A DNA stretch of 64,000 bases, taken from contig CAZICM010000022.1 of the NCBI GenBank assembly GCA_964537685.1, positions 1-64,000 of the forward strand. The letters run 5' to 3'. Position 1 is the first letter of the stretch; each line of letters begins with the position of its first letter. This document shows, one piece after another, positions 9,238 through 20,682 of this stretch. Under the pieces are notes generated by a model. The model ran no database searches. It was given only the letters and a program-made list of their open reading frames with translations, and was not told the origin of the DNA. This stretch comes from CAZICM01 sp964537685 (GTDB taxonomy: Bacteria; Myxococcota_A; Polyangia; Polyangiales; Polyangiaceae). The translations under genes and the position numbers were made by a program.

Positions 9238-10365
9238 GTCCAGCTTTCCTTCAGGCGTGAGCCAGGTCGGCTGAATCGGGGGCAGATTCGTCTGCAAACC
9301 AAAGGACAATTGCCGGATAATCAACTCTCTATAAATAGGATTGGCCACCTCCAAGCGCTGCGTTTCTACGGCACGCAGCAAACCTAGGTCCATCATAAAT
9401 AGAATATCATCTTCAGGGATATCCCCCCGATGCTCTCCCATCAGCATCGGCTCCATAATCGCCCTGACCCTCGGCTCCCGTAGCCGTTCGGCCAAGCTGT
9501 CCAAATGCGTGTCCCGGCGCCGCACCAATATCTCCTTGGCCTGCTCGATGACCTCGATCCCCACCGCCCGCGCCCTATCCGGTACCAACACCTCGGTCGC
9601 CTGTCTGGCCAGCGCATTCACCAGCCATGGTTGCCCTTGGGTGAGTTCAAAGGCCCGATCCACCGCCTCAGGCAAAAAGACTTGCCCGGTCTCCTCGGTA
9701 TGCTGGGCATAGAGCTCGCCGACTTCTTCGCGGGTAAAGTTGCGAAGCGTGAGGGATTCGGCGATAATATTAAAAGGACTCCCCGAACGGCTTCGATCTG
9801 GGTCACCCGGCGCGATTTTATAATCGCGCACATTGCGCATGCCAATGATGGCAAGCGACCAAGGAAAGTGCTTGGGCCGCGCGGAAAAACCCTCGCGCAA
9901 CTGACGCAGAACGGAGATCAGCACATCGCCTTCGAGAACATCGATTTCATCGAGAAAGACAACGAGCGGCCGGGAAGCCGTTTCAGCCCAAGTGGCCAAA
10001 GATTCGACAAGACGGCGGCCGGGGGGCGCATCAGGGAAGGCCGGGGGGCGAAGTTCTGGGGGCAAGGCATTGCGGGCATGCCGTTGCAGGGCGCTGATGA
10101 TGGCAACTTCGGCGGTGGGCGGATCGTTGAGATAGGCGGAGCCTGTTTCGACGGAAGAAAGGAGGGCAATATATTGCCCTTCGGCAGTGAGTTCTTGGGC
10201 GAGGGCGCGGAGGGTGGTGGTTTTGCCGGCTTGGCGGGGAGCATGAACGACGAAGTAGAGGCTGTTGTCAATGAGCTTGCGGACGCCGGGGAGGCGCCGG
10301 AGGACGGGGAGGGTATAGTGGCGCTCTGGGTCGTTGGGGCCTGATGTGTTGAAGAGGCGAGGCAT
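8818..10365 (-). CDS. AAA ATPase with C-terminal PD-(D/E)XK-like nuclease domain, copy B
   Basis: Paralogue of the gene at 936-2483 with the same length and layout: MPRLFNTSGP start, Walker A APRQAGKTT, Walker B LVVFLDEIDVL, RNVRDYKI, and a C-terminus with SGRMDI and GIELKVW. The last ~150 residues are the same in both copies. The segments between Walker A and Walker B, around residues 195-215, and about 310-365 are clearly different, so the pair is a mosaic. The ATG at 10365 is chosen because similarity begins there; a TTG at 10401 is also possible. The upstream neighbour on the same strand is a Ser/Thr kinase whose stop lies 42 bp (or 6 bp, from the TTG) away, so co-transcription is likely. 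DNA cleavage is inferred from the fold only. Confidence 0.82.
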   Translation of the reverse strand: MPRLFNTSGPNDPERHYTLPVLRRLPGVRKLIDNSLYFVVHAPRQAGKTTTLRALAQELTAEGQYIALLSSVETGSAYLNDPPTAEVAIISALQRHARNALPPELRPPAFPDAPPGRRLVESLATWAETASRPLVVFLDEIDVLEGDVLISVLRQLREGFSARPKHFPWSLAIIGMRNVRDYKIAPGDPDRSRSGSPFNIIAESLTLRNFTREEVGELYAQHTEETGQVFLPEAVDRAFELTQGQPWLVNALARQATEVLVPDRARAVGIEVIEQAKEILVRRRDTHLDSLAERLREPRVRAIMEPMLMGEHRGDIPEDDILFMMDLGLLRAVETQRLEVANPIYRELIIRQLSFGLQTNLPPIQPTWLTPEGKLDREALLQSFLAFWRQHGDPLMKASPYHEAAPHLVLMAFLHRVVNGGSVDREYATGSGRMDICVRYAGEVLGIELKVWRDGRPDPEAEGLKQLDSYLAGIGQESGWLFLFDRRMGAKPVEERTESYEARAPSGRRVVVVRA

Positions 10366-10407
10366 GGGCGGGGTTTTGCCTAATGTTTTTGTTTGTGTCA
10401 AGAGCTT

Positions 10408-12864
<2,457 letters not shown>

Positions 12865-12908
12865 AAGATGATTTCAATGCTGGAGGGCTTTCGCTAAGGT
12901 CGCTTTCT

Positions 12909-14975
12909 GTGCGCTCTGTTTTAATGATTGGCTTTTGGGCGGCGGCCGCGCTTTGTGGTTGTCAATGCGGTTCAGTTAAGGATTCGGGTGGGAATGGGGT
13001 GGGGTCGGCCGTTTCGGCACCTTCGGGTTCGGCGGTGGCTGCGCCCAAGGTTCGCAAGCCGGCGGAGGTGCTTGCGGGGTCGGTGATCGCGCGTTCGATT
13101 GAGGGCGATAGGTTGTTTATTGCCGAGGAAGATAGGAAAGCGCTTCGGGTGATGCCTGTGCCCAAGATGCCCGAGCCGAAAAAGGACGAGCCAGCGGCCG
13201 ATGTGGGATATACGGTAGCTTTGCCTGGGGCGCCGGCTCAGGTGGTGGCGCTGGATGGTTTTTTGCTGGTGACGATTCGCGATCCGGGTTTGCTGTTGGT
13301 GCTGGAGCAAGAGGAATCGCCGGGGAAGTTCAAGGAAAAAGGGCGGGTTGCGCTGCCTTACGATGCGTGGGGGCTTTCGGTTTTGCCTGGGGAGAAGATA
13401 GCGCTGGTGAGCTCGGCTTGGACGCACCGGGTGAGCGCGGTAGATATCTCTTCATTGAATCAATTAAGCGTGCGCTATAGCGTGGATGTGGCGAGGGAGC
13501 CTCGGGGCATAGCGATTACGGAAGACGGGACGAAGGCATATATCAATCATTTGGTGGGAACGAAGCTGACGCTTTTATCGGGGATACAAGGGGAAAAGCC
13601 TGAAGTAAAGCAGGTGGAGCTTCCGGCATCGCCGCTGCGGGCATCGGATTTGCCGGCGTCGCTGGGTTATGCGCTAACGATTTCGCCGGACAATAAGAGG
13701 GTATACGCGGCGAGGCATGCCTTGGGGGCGCCTGGGAATATGAGCTGGTTTGGGGTGCCGGCGGTGGATGTGCTGCTGACAAAGGACAATACGCCGCTAT
13801 GTCCAGAGCGGAAGGCATCGAAGGCGCTGTATGGAAGGCAGCTTGGGCCTGACGATACGGATACGCTTCATTTGCTGAGCAGTCCCGGGGATTGGGTTCA
13901 GCCGAGGGCGCTGGTGTACCGGAAGCGTTCGAAGACGGTGTTGGTGGTATCGGAGGGATATCCCATTTTGGCGGAGCTGGATGCCTATGCATTAGATCCG
14001 GCGGCCTTGCCTGTAGAGACGTATTTAATGCGGGAGATCGATTCCGATCCGAAGAAGGGGAAGAGCTGTGATGGGGCGAGCGGTATAGCGCTGTCGAGGG
14101 ATGAGAAGGTGGCGTGGGTGTATTGCCGGACGGTGCCTGCATTGATTTCGGTGAAGCTGGGCGAGGATGGTTCACCGGGGACGCAGCGGCATTTTGTGAT
14201 GCTGGAGCCTGCGACTTCCGATAAGGAATTGGAAGAGGGGAGGAAGTTTTTTTATATTGCGCATGATTTTGATATCAGCGGGGGGCTGGGGTGCGCGGGG
14301 TGTCATCCCGAGGGGAGGGAAGATGGTTTTGCATGGACGGAGTTATCGAACAGCGCGGGGGAAAAGATATTTTTTGGCAATATCGAGCATCAGTCTGTGA
14401 TGATGGTGGACGCAACATTTAGGGTAAGGCAGACGCCTATGCTGGCTGGGCGGGTAAAATCAAAAGGGCCTTATGGGTGGAGGGCGCAGAACAATACTTT
14501 GCAGGAGCGGGTGATGGAGGGGTTTAAGATGCATCGGTGGTTTACGGATTGGAATGACAATAAAGGTGTATCGAAGGGGAAGGCGAAGCCGCTCGGTTAT
14601 TTTGTGCAAAACGGTTTGGTGGCTCCGCCCCGGAAGAGCATAGATGCACTGACGAACGAAGAGCAGAGGGGGCGGGAGATTTTTAATAGCGAGCAGGCGG
14701 GATGCATACGCTGTCATAGCGGGGAAGAATATACGGATAGAGCGGCGGTGGCGCTTGGTCCTTGGGCGCAGCAGCCGGATTATGAAGACGAGAGCAAGGA
14801 TACGTTTAAGACGCCTTCGCTGTTTTATGTGGGAGAGACGGCGCCTTATTATCATGATGGAAGCGTGAAAACGCTTGAGGAATTGATAGAGAAGAACAAT
14901 GACCGGATGGGGAAGACAAATCAATTGTCGAAGGAAGACAAGGCTGCTTTGGTGGCCTTTTTGAGGGCGTTATGA
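12909..14975 (+). CDS. Di-haem c-type cytochrome lipoprotein with beta-propeller-like N-terminal part
   Basis: A 688-residue protein from a GTG start; the ATG five codons later is an alternative. A signal peptide ends in ALCGC, a lipobox, followed by a Gly/Ser/Ala-rich linker. Residues ~50-440 have repeated strand patterns such as GIAITEDGTKAYI and ALTISPDNKRVYAA, typical of a YncE-like propeller. Two CxxCH haem sites follow, CAGCH (about residue 463) and CIRCH (about residue 600), with a late FKTPSLFYVGETAPYYHDGS stretch typical of the di-haem peroxidase/MauG group. It is probably an outer-membrane or periplasmic redox protein; its substrate is unknown. Gly codons are often GGG and Arg codons often AGG, unlike genes after 16 kb. 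It overlaps the next gene by 4 bp (ATGA). Confidence 0.85.
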   Translation: MRSVLMIGFWAAAALCGCQCGSVKDSGGNGVGSAVSAPSGSAVAAPKVRKPAEVLAGSVIARSIEGDRLFIAEEDRKALRVMPVPKMPEPKKDEPAADVGYTVALPGAPAQVVALDGFLLVTIRDPGLLLVLEQEESPGKFKEKGRVALPYDAWGLSVLPGEKIALVSSAWTHRVSAVDISSLNQLSVRYSVDVAREPRGIAITEDGTKAYINHLVGTKLTLLSGIQGEKPEVKQVELPASPLRASDLPASLGYALTISPDNKRVYAARHALGAPGNMSWFGVPAVDVLLTKDNTPLCPERKASKALYGRQLGPDDTDTLHLLSSPGDWVQPRALVYRKRSKTVLVVSEGYPILAELDAYALDPAALPVETYLMREIDSDPKKGKSCDGASGIALSRDEKVAWVYCRTVPALISVKLGEDGSPGTQRHFVMLEPATSDKELEEGRKFFYIAHDFDISGGLGCAGCHPEGREDGFAWTELSNSAGEKIFFGNIEHQSVMMVDATFRVRQTPMLAGRVKSKGPYGWRAQNNTLQERVMEGFKMHRWFTDWNDNKGVSKGKAKPLGYFVQNGLVAPPRKSIDALTNEEQRGREIFNSEQAGCIRCHSGEEYTDRAAVALGPWAQQPDYEDESKDTFKTPSLFYVGETAPYYHDGSVKTLEELIEKNNDRMGKTNQLSKEDKAALVAFLRAL

Positions 14976-15607
14976 GGCGGCGTTTATTGGAGATTGGGCT
15001 TTCGCTGGGGCTGGGCGTTGCGGCGCCGGCGGTGCTGCTGTTGCCTCGCTTGTCGGCGGCCGATGATGCGGGCGCGGTGGATGATGCGGGCGCTTTGGAG
15101 GATAGCGGGAAGGCTGAAGCGGCGAAAAAAAAAGTTTATTTTATTGATATCCCCGAGGAGGACAGAAAGAGCGGGAAGACAAAGCCGCCTACGGTTGCGG
15201 ATTGGCGGAAGGCCGAGGAGATTGAGCTGGCGCGGGGAGGGCGGGGCTGCCATGCGTACCGGGTAAGGGAGTGGTTAAAACTGACGTGCAAGACCGATGT
15301 TTCGGTGAGGGCCGAGGTGATTGCCGGGAATAGCAGCGATATCTATTTTTTTATGACGGAGCCGGAGTGTTCGGTATTGGATTTAAGCTCGGTGGGTATG
15401 GAGTCTCAGCAGATTTGCACGGATTTGGTCGATATTGTGTTTCCAGTGCATGTGGGAGACCGGAGGGCGATTCAGATTGCGGCGCTCCGGGGTGGATATG
15501 GGGCGGGACCGCCCTTTTGGGGGACGCATTTGATTTCACTGACTTGGCTCGAGGATGAGCCGGGGCCGGTGTTGACGGTGAATCATGTGTCAACGCTGGG
15601 CTTTTGA
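14972..15607 (+). CDS. Exported protein of unknown function
   Basis: A 211-residue protein translationally coupled to the di-haem lipoprotein through a 4-bp ATGA overlap. Residues 1-30 look like a Sec signal peptide: RRR, then a hydrophobic stretch ending near LSAAD. An Asp/Ala-rich linker with DDAGA repeats follows. The mature part contains CHAYR, LKLTCKTD, a Cys in TEPECS and QQICTD, so disulfides are possible. I recognise no domain. Coupling suggests a role with the cytochrome lipoprotein in the envelope. A strong terminator follows at 15635. Confidence 0.75.
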   Translation: MRRRLLEIGLSLGLGVAAPAVLLLPRLSAADDAGAVDDAGALEDSGKAEAAKKKVYFIDIPEEDRKSGKTKPPTVADWRKAEEIELARGGRGCHAYRVREWLKLTCKTDVSVRAEVIAGNSSDIYFFMTEPECSVLDLSSVGMESQQICTDLVDIVFPVHVGDRRAIQIAALRGGYGAGPPFWGTHLISLTWLEDEPGPVLTVNHVSTLGF

Positions 15608-15634
15608 TACGATTTGACACCAAAGGACAAAATA

Positions 15635-15668
15635 AAAACGCCTCTTGTCCGGGGACAAAAGGCGTTTT
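15635..15668. terminator. Bidirectional rho-independent terminator
   Basis: Two 16-base arms, AAAACGCCTCTTGTCC at 15635-15650 and its near-perfect complement at 15653-15668 (one mismatch), enclose a two-base gap. A T-rich tract (GTTTTGTTGTTT region) follows on the plus side, and on the other strand the hairpin is followed by TTTTATTTTG. It can therefore end both the exported-protein operon and minus-strand transcripts from the two tRNA genes. Confidence 0.85.
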
Positions 15669-15687
15669 GTTGTTTGGGCTGATGAAG

Positions 15688-15761
<74 letters not shown>

Positions 15762-15827
15762 AATTTTCAATGACCGTCTTCATTCAACTGCTTACTGCGT
15801 ACTGCTAGGTCCCCAAAACATCTGGGG

Positions 15828-15899
15828 TGGGCGGGACAGGTCTCGAACCTGCGACCCTCGGCTTGTAAGGCCAATGCTCTACCGCTGAGCTACCCGCCC
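15828..15899 (-). tRNA. tRNA-Val (anticodon TAC)
   Basis: A 72-nt cloverleaf on the minus strand: acceptor GGGCGGG/CCCGCCC, D stem GCTC/GAGC, anticodon stem TTGGC/GCCGA (one G-T pair) around CTTACAA, and a T arm with GTTCGAGAC. The anticodon TAC reads GUA and related Val codons. CCA is not encoded. It lies upstream of tRNA-Asp in the direction of transcription. Confidence 0.95.
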
Positions 15900-16156
15900 T
15901 GGGCAACTCGGTGACGAGGCGCGCAACGAAATACTGATGAGCGCGGTGCAGGTCAAGATTTTTTTTCAGGGCTGCGGGCTGAAGAGCAAGGTGAGTATTT
16001 GCCCTTTGGCGGCGCGGCGGACGTGGCTTTACATCAAGTGTTTTGGTGCTGTCCAGTGTTTTATTTGAAACGCTTCACATTTTTTTGAAGTGACCAATTC
16101 AGACACGGCGGGGGCCGGAACGGCACTTTTAGCGTCACTTCTGGACGGCTTCGGTA

Positions 16157-16170
16157 TAAAGCGCGCTTTA
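16157..16170. promoter_or_regulatory. 14-bp perfect palindrome upstream of the ATP-grasp operon
   Basis: TAAAGCGCGCTTTA is a perfect 14-bp palindrome, 77 bp before the ATG at 16247 and overlapping a TATAAA-like box at 16155-16160. It is a candidate operator for the three-gene ligase operon. The surrounding gap, 15900-16246, contains no gene that I can support. Symmetry is the only direct evidence. Confidence 0.35.
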
Positions 16171-16246
16171 ACCGACAAAGGCTTCGCGGGCGGGGCAGTT
16201 ATTCAGGCGCCCTGAAAGCTCTTCGGTCGGAGGAGCGGATTGTTTT

Positions 16247-17230
16247 ATGGCGGAGAAAATCGGCATTCTCGTGGGTTGGGAGCAGTCTTTCCCGCGGGCG
16301 TTTATGGAACGGTGCAACAAGCTGCACAGCGCATCGGGCATCATGGCGGAGATTGCGAAAATCGGCGGTACGCCCGAGCGTTTCGCGTGTCCGTACCGCG
16401 TGCTTATCGATCGCATCAGCCAAGAGGTGAAGCATTACCGCTTTTATCTGAAGGCGGCGGCGCTCGCGGGTTCGTATGTGATTAACGATCCGTTTTGGTG
16501 GAGCGCGGATGACAAATTTTTTGGCTATTCGCTGTGCTCTCAGCTCGGCATCGCCATCCCGAGGACGGTGATGCTGCCTCAGCAGGATTACATCCCGTCG
16601 ATTGTGAAGGATCGGAGCCTGCGCAATCTCGAGTTCCCGCTCAATTGGGAGTCGATTGTCGAGTACGTGAAGTTCCCGGCGATTTTAAAGCCGGCGGATG
16701 GAGGCGGATGGCGCGATGTGACGGTGGTGCGCAACGCGGGCGATTTGCTGCGGGCCTACAATGCTTCGGGCCTGAATGTGATGACGCTTCAGGAGTTCAT
16801 CGACTTTGATTTGTACATCCGGTGTATCGCCGTGGGCCGCGATGACATTCTGGTGATGGAGTACGATCCTAAGCGGATTGGGCCGACGGGGCTGCGCGGC
16901 GCGTATGTGCCTCACGAGGATGAGAGCTGGCTGCCGAAGGACATGTATGATCGCGTGGTGAGCGATGCCCGCAAGATTAACCACGCGCTCGGTTACGACA
17001 TGAATTCGGTTGAGTTCGCGGTGAAGGACGGCGTGCCCTACGCGATCGATTTCACCAATCCGGCGCCTGATATGCACATCGAGCATTTGGGCCAGCGCTA
17101 CTTCGATATTTGCATCGACTGGATGGTCGACTTTTCGGTGAAGTGCGTGAAGGAAGGCAAAAAGACGCGCGACGTGTATGGCTGGGCCAAGATGCTCGCT
17201 GACAAAAACCTGGTGGGAGTGCCTCTGTGA
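16247..17230 (+). CDS. ATP-grasp ligase-like enzyme (RimK-type)
   Basis: A 327-residue protein with a GGAGG-like Shine-Dalgarno about 13 bp before the ATG. The C-terminal two thirds look like an ATP-grasp fold: FPAILKPADGGGWRDVT (the lysine-bearing strand and glycine loop), LQEFIDFDLYIRCIAVG, and NSVEFAVKDG...AIDFTNPAPD, which supplies the acidic and Asn metal ligands. ATP-grasp enzymes join a carboxylate to an amine or thiol through an acyl phosphate. The substrate is unknown. It overlaps the next gene by 4 bp (GTGA), so it is surely co-translated with a second ATP-grasp-like enzyme. The family assignment is firm at fold level only. Confidence 0.8.
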   Translation: MAEKIGILVGWEQSFPRAFMERCNKLHSASGIMAEIAKIGGTPERFACPYRVLIDRISQEVKHYRFYLKAAALAGSYVINDPFWWSADDKFFGYSLCSQLGIAIPRTVMLPQQDYIPSIVKDRSLRNLEFPLNWESIVEYVKFPAILKPADGGGWRDVTVVRNAGDLLRAYNASGLNVMTLQEFIDFDLYIRCIAVGRDDILVMEYDPKRIGPTGLRGAYVPHEDESWLPKDMYDRVVSDARKINHALGYDMNSVEFAVKDGVPYAIDFTNPAPDMHIEHLGQRYFDICIDWMVDFSVKCVKEGKKTRDVYGWAKMLADKNLVGVPL

Positions 17231-18621
17231 GCCTTCCGCCCCCTAGCATTTCGCTGCGGCATCCCAACGTGTCGGCGATCACATCCGCGATCGATCGCTA
17301 TCACGATGTGCTTACAGCTTATGTCGACAAGGGGGGCGAAGATCATCTGGCACTGCTTCAGCGGATGGTGGAACGGGGCGCCGTGTTCGCGGGGCGCCCC
17401 ATTTGTTCGTTTTTGAGGCCGCATTTTGTGCTTCGCAAGCAGGTGGCGATGGCGTCGCGGGCGCTCGGCCATGTGCGGAGCGCGATGAACAAGGCGAAGG
17501 AAGCCATTTTAGAAGCGCCTGAGCTCTTGGATTTGATGGGGCTGACCGACGGCGAGAGGAAGCTGTTTACGGTGAACCCTGAATACAAGTCGCTCGATGT
17601 GATTGCGCGATTTGATACGGCGTTGTGGGGGGACGATTTTTGGATTGTCGAGATGAATGCCGAGGGCGCCTTTGGGGTGAGCTATGCCGATCGGCTGACG
17701 GAGCTGTTCGAAGGCTTTCAGCCGATGCGCGAGTTTAGCCGGACGCGCACGGTTTCGCCGATGTACATGGGCAATGCGCTGGTGGGGACGATTCTCGACA
17801 CATGGCATGAGTTTGGCGGGACGCGGGTGCCGCGGGTTGCGGTGGTGGACTGGACAGATGTGGTAACGCGCACGGAGTTCGACATCGTGTGCGAGCATTT
17901 TCAGAGGCACGGGGTTCCTGCGCGTTTCGTAGATCCTCGCGAGCTTGAGTACAAAGACGGCGAGCTGCGGGCGAACGGCGAGGGGATCGATTTGGTGTAC
18001 CGGCGGCTTTTGACAAGCGATGTGCTTGGGCGCGCGGATGATGTGAAGCCTTTAATCGATGCGTATCATGCGCGTGTCGTGTGTGTGGTGAACAGCTTCC
18101 GCGCCAAGCTCTTCGACAAGAAGGTGCTGTTTGCGCTGATGCAGGATTCGCGGATTCAGGCGCTGTACACGGATGACGAGAGCGAAGCCGTAAGCAAGCA
18201 TGTGCCGTGGACGAGGAAGGTCGAAGAAACGAAGACGATTGGGCCCGATCAGAGCCCGATCGATCTGGTGCCGTGGATGCTGGAGCACCGGGCGGATTTG
18301 GTGATTAAGCCCAACGATCAAGTGGGCGGGCGGGGCGTGGTGATTGGGGCGAATGTGGAGCCGGGCGTCTGGGAGCAGGCGATCAAGGTAGCCCTCGCAG
18401 ATTTGTCGGTGGTGCAGAAGCGGGTTCACTTGCCGAGCTCGATGTTTCCCGAGGTGGGCGCGGCGGGAGAGCTTTATTTTTCGCGGCGTTTCATGGAGCT
18501 CGATCCTTATCTTTTACAGGGCGGAATCCGGGGGATGCTGACGCGGCTTTCGGCGACGGCGCTGTGCAGTGTTCACACAGGTGCGGGCACTGTTCCGACT
18601 TTTATTCTCGAAGATGTTTGA
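17227..18621 (+). CDS. ATP-grasp-like enzyme, probably circularly permuted type
   Basis: A 464-residue protein from a GTG inside the stop of the previous gene. IVEMNAEGAFGVSYADR near residues 140-156 and DLVIKPNDQVGGRGVVIG near 358-375 are the two nucleotide-site segments. Having the acidic/Asn motif before the lysine/glycine loop fits the circularly permuted ATP-grasp group related to glutathionylspermidine synthase. The enzyme should activate a carboxylate with ATP. Its place between a RimK-like ATP-grasp and a GCS2 ligase suggests successive amide-bond steps on one small molecule. The product is unknown. Confidence 0.75.
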   Translation: MSLPPPSISLRHPNVSAITSAIDRYHDVLTAYVDKGGEDHLALLQRMVERGAVFAGRPICSFLRPHFVLRKQVAMASRALGHVRSAMNKAKEAILEAPELLDLMGLTDGERKLFTVNPEYKSLDVIARFDTALWGDDFWIVEMNAEGAFGVSYADRLTELFEGFQPMREFSRTRTVSPMYMGNALVGTILDTWHEFGGTRVPRVAVVDWTDVVTRTEFDIVCEHFQRHGVPARFVDPRELEYKDGELRANGEGIDLVYRRLLTSDVLGRADDVKPLIDAYHARVVCVVNSFRAKLFDKKVLFALMQDSRIQALYTDDESEAVSKHVPWTRKVEETKTIGPDQSPIDLVPWMLEHRADLVIKPNDQVGGRGVVIGANVEPGVWEQAIKVALADLSVVQKRVHLPSSMFPEVGAAGELYFSRRFMELDPYLLQGGIRGMLTRLSATALCSVHTGAGTVPTFILEDV

Positions 18622-18658
18622 AGTGATCGATAACGGGGCGTAGGGAGCGCGGATTGAT

Positions 18659-19789
18659 ATGGCGGTATCGGTGGAAGGTCTTCTCGATGGTCAATTCACC
18701 CTCGGTATTGAAGAGGAGTTTCAGATTGTTCATCCGGAGACGAGGGAGCTTCGTTCCTATGTGAGCAAGCTGCTCGAGGAGGGGCGTGGAAATGCCGTGC
18801 TTCGCGAGCGTGTGCGGCCGGAGATGCATCAATCGGTGGTCGAAACGGGGACGGGTATCTGCAGGGATATTCATCAGGCCCGGGCGGAGATTGCCGAACT
18901 GCGGGGGAGCCTGTGCGATTTGGCTCAGAAGAATGGGCTGCGCATTGTCGCGGCGGGTACGCATCCTTTTAGTGATTGGAAGAAGCAGGAGATCACCGAG
19001 GGGGAGCGCTACAAGGTCATCGTTGAAGATCTGCAGGATGTGGCGCGCGCGAATTTGATCTTCGGACTGCATGTTCACGTTGGCATCAAAGATCGCGAAG
19101 TGGCGATGGCGATGGCCAATCAAGTCCGGTATTTTTTGCCGCATATTTTGGCGCTCTCGACGAGTTCGCCTTTTTGGCTGGGGCGCAACACGGGCTTGAA
19201 GAGCGTCCGGAGCGAGATTTTTAAGCGCTTTCCCCGTACGGGAATTCCCGGTGAATTTGATTCGTATGTGCACTTTCAGCGCTTTGTCGATTTGCTTGTG
19301 AAGACGGGCTGCATCGACAACGCGAAGAAGATTTGGTGGGACGTTCGCGCGCATCCTTTCTTCGACACGGTGGAAGTGCGGGTGTGCGATATGACGACGC
19401 GGCTGGACGATACGGTGGCGCTTGCGGCGCTGATTCAGGCGCTGATGGGCAAGCTGTATTTGCTTTACCGGCGCAACTTGGCGTTCCGCAGTTATTCGCG
19501 CGAGCTCATCGAAGAAAACAAGTGGCGCGCGGTGCGCTATGGGCTCGATGGCCAGTTGATCGACTTTGGCAAGCAGGAGCAGGTGCCTCTGCGCGATCTC
19601 ATCGGCGAGCTCGTGGACTTTGTGAGCGAGACGGTCGATATCTTTAAGTCTCACAAAGAGATGGATCGCATCCGGGAGATCGTGAGAGATGGCACGAGCG
19701 CGGACAGGCAGCTTGCCGTGTTCGACAAAACGCAATCGTTCAATGCGGTGGTCGACGATCTGATCGAGCAGAGCAGGATGGGCGTGTAA
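18659..19789 (+). CDS. Carboxylate-amine ligase, GCS2 (YbdK/EgtA-like) family
   Basis: A 376-residue protein, normal for the family. LGIEEEFQIVHPETREL at about residues 15-31 is the hallmark start of GCS2 enzymes; EMHQSVVETGTG, GTHPFSDW, GLHVHVGI and TVEVRVCDMTTRLDD follow in the expected order. GCS2 enzymes use ATP to form an amide between a carboxylate, often the gamma-carboxyl of glutamate, and an amine such as cysteine. The gene begins 37 bp after the CP-ATP-grasp gene. Together the three genes look like a pathway for a gamma-glutamyl or similar peptide-like compound; that is inference. Confidence 0.88.
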   Translation: MAVSVEGLLDGQFTLGIEEEFQIVHPETRELRSYVSKLLEEGRGNAVLRERVRPEMHQSVVETGTGICRDIHQARAEIAELRGSLCDLAQKNGLRIVAAGTHPFSDWKKQEITEGERYKVIVEDLQDVARANLIFGLHVHVGIKDREVAMAMANQVRYFLPHILALSTSSPFWLGRNTGLKSVRSEIFKRFPRTGIPGEFDSYVHFQRFVDLLVKTGCIDNAKKIWWDVRAHPFFDTVEVRVCDMTTRLDDTVALAALIQALMGKLYLLYRRNLAFRSYSRELIEENKWRAVRYGLDGQLIDFGKQEQVPLRDLIGELVDFVSETVDIFKSHKEMDRIREIVRDGTSADRQLAVFDKTQSFNAVVDDLIEQSRMGV

Positions 19790-19796
19790 GGGTTTT

Positions 19797-19820
19797 CCGC
19801 CTCGTTCGCAGCGAAGGCGG
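19797..19820. terminator. Possible terminator hairpin after the GCS2 gene
   Basis: CCGCC and GGCGG enclose TTCGC and GCGAA in a GC-rich inverted repeat directly after the stop at 19789. There is no T-run, so a rho-independent terminator is uncertain; it may instead stabilise the mRNA end. Confidence 0.3.
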
Positions 19821-19874
19821 AACAAGTGTCGCCAAGGATTTCGGTTTACGGCGACAGGGTGTTACGGTGCGGCT

Positions 19875-20678
19875 GTGGGTCGGAATAAATACGTAATTCG
19901 ACGCTGGATCGCGGGTCTTTCGGCCGCCTGTGCGGTGGGCCTTGCTTTGATTTCGGGCTGCGCATCAACCGAGTATCCCGTTGAAGGCGCGGGTCAGGCT
20001 TCTGATCGCGCCTCGGGCAATGTGCCCAGGGGTTCGCTCGGTGTATGCAAGAAACCCTTTACAAAGCGGCCTCCGATTGTAAGCGAGACGGTTTGGGAAA
20101 ACGCGCGCACATGCACGGCCAAGACGCCTCCTGAATTTATTCGGCTGGGGTATGGGCGGACGAATGCGGTGGAGGGTGATGCCGAATCGGATGCCCGCAT
20201 GGCGAAGATGCTAGAGGCGCTGCGCGACACGCCGAAGAGCGAGACGGGCAATGTGCTGTTCACGGGGATGATCCGGTGGCTGCGCGATATTGCGCTGAAG
20301 GACAAGGATCTGCGCGCTCGGGTAGGGCGTGGTTCAAACTTGGCGACGCCCTGCGATTTTAAGTATTTGCTGAGCCATATGCGCGAAGCGCGGGAGCGCT
20401 ATGAGGGCGCAGATTCGTGTTCGGTAGAGGTCTACGATTCCAAGGCGCGGGCCGAGGCGTGCCTCATCGATCAGAAGAGCGAAGAAGGCGATTATCTGAC
20501 GAGCAGTTGGGATTGCGTGGCTCATACCAATGCGGTGGGACAAGATCAGTCTTGTTATCGCCTGTGCGGATATGACGATTTCTGCGCAAGGCAGGTGAGC
20601 TGCGCGGCTCCCGATATTGACTTGCTGATGTGTGCGATGGGCGTGTGTCTTCCGACGCCGCTCGCAAGCGTTCAATAA
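19875..20678 (+). CDS. Lipoprotein of unknown function
   Basis: A 267-residue protein with a GTG start, a positively charged N-terminus (RRW) and a hydrophobic core ending in LISGC, a lipobox. The mature part has eight or more cysteines, including a C-terminal cluster in CYRLCGYDDFCARQVSC, which points to a disulfide-rich extracytoplasmic domain. I recognise no family. It faces the kinase gene at 20683 tail to tail with a 4-bp gap and no evident terminator. Confidence 0.72.
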   Translation: MGRNKYVIRRWIAGLSAACAVGLALISGCASTEYPVEGAGQASDRASGNVPRGSLGVCKKPFTKRPPIVSETVWENARTCTAKTPPEFIRLGYGRTNAVEGDAESDARMAKMLEALRDTPKSETGNVLFTGMIRWLRDIALKDKDLRARVGRGSNLATPCDFKYLLSHMREARERYEGADSCSVEVYDSKARAEACLIDQKSEEGDYLTSSWDCVAHTNAVGQDQSCYRLCGYDDFCARQVSCAAPDIDLLMCAMGVCLPTPLASVQ

Positions 20679-20682
20679 TTTT

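Noticed and set aside
18602..19825. 407-residue minus-strand frame
   Set aside because: Antisense to the GCS2 ligase, which has clear family motifs; the frame lacks recognisable sequence.
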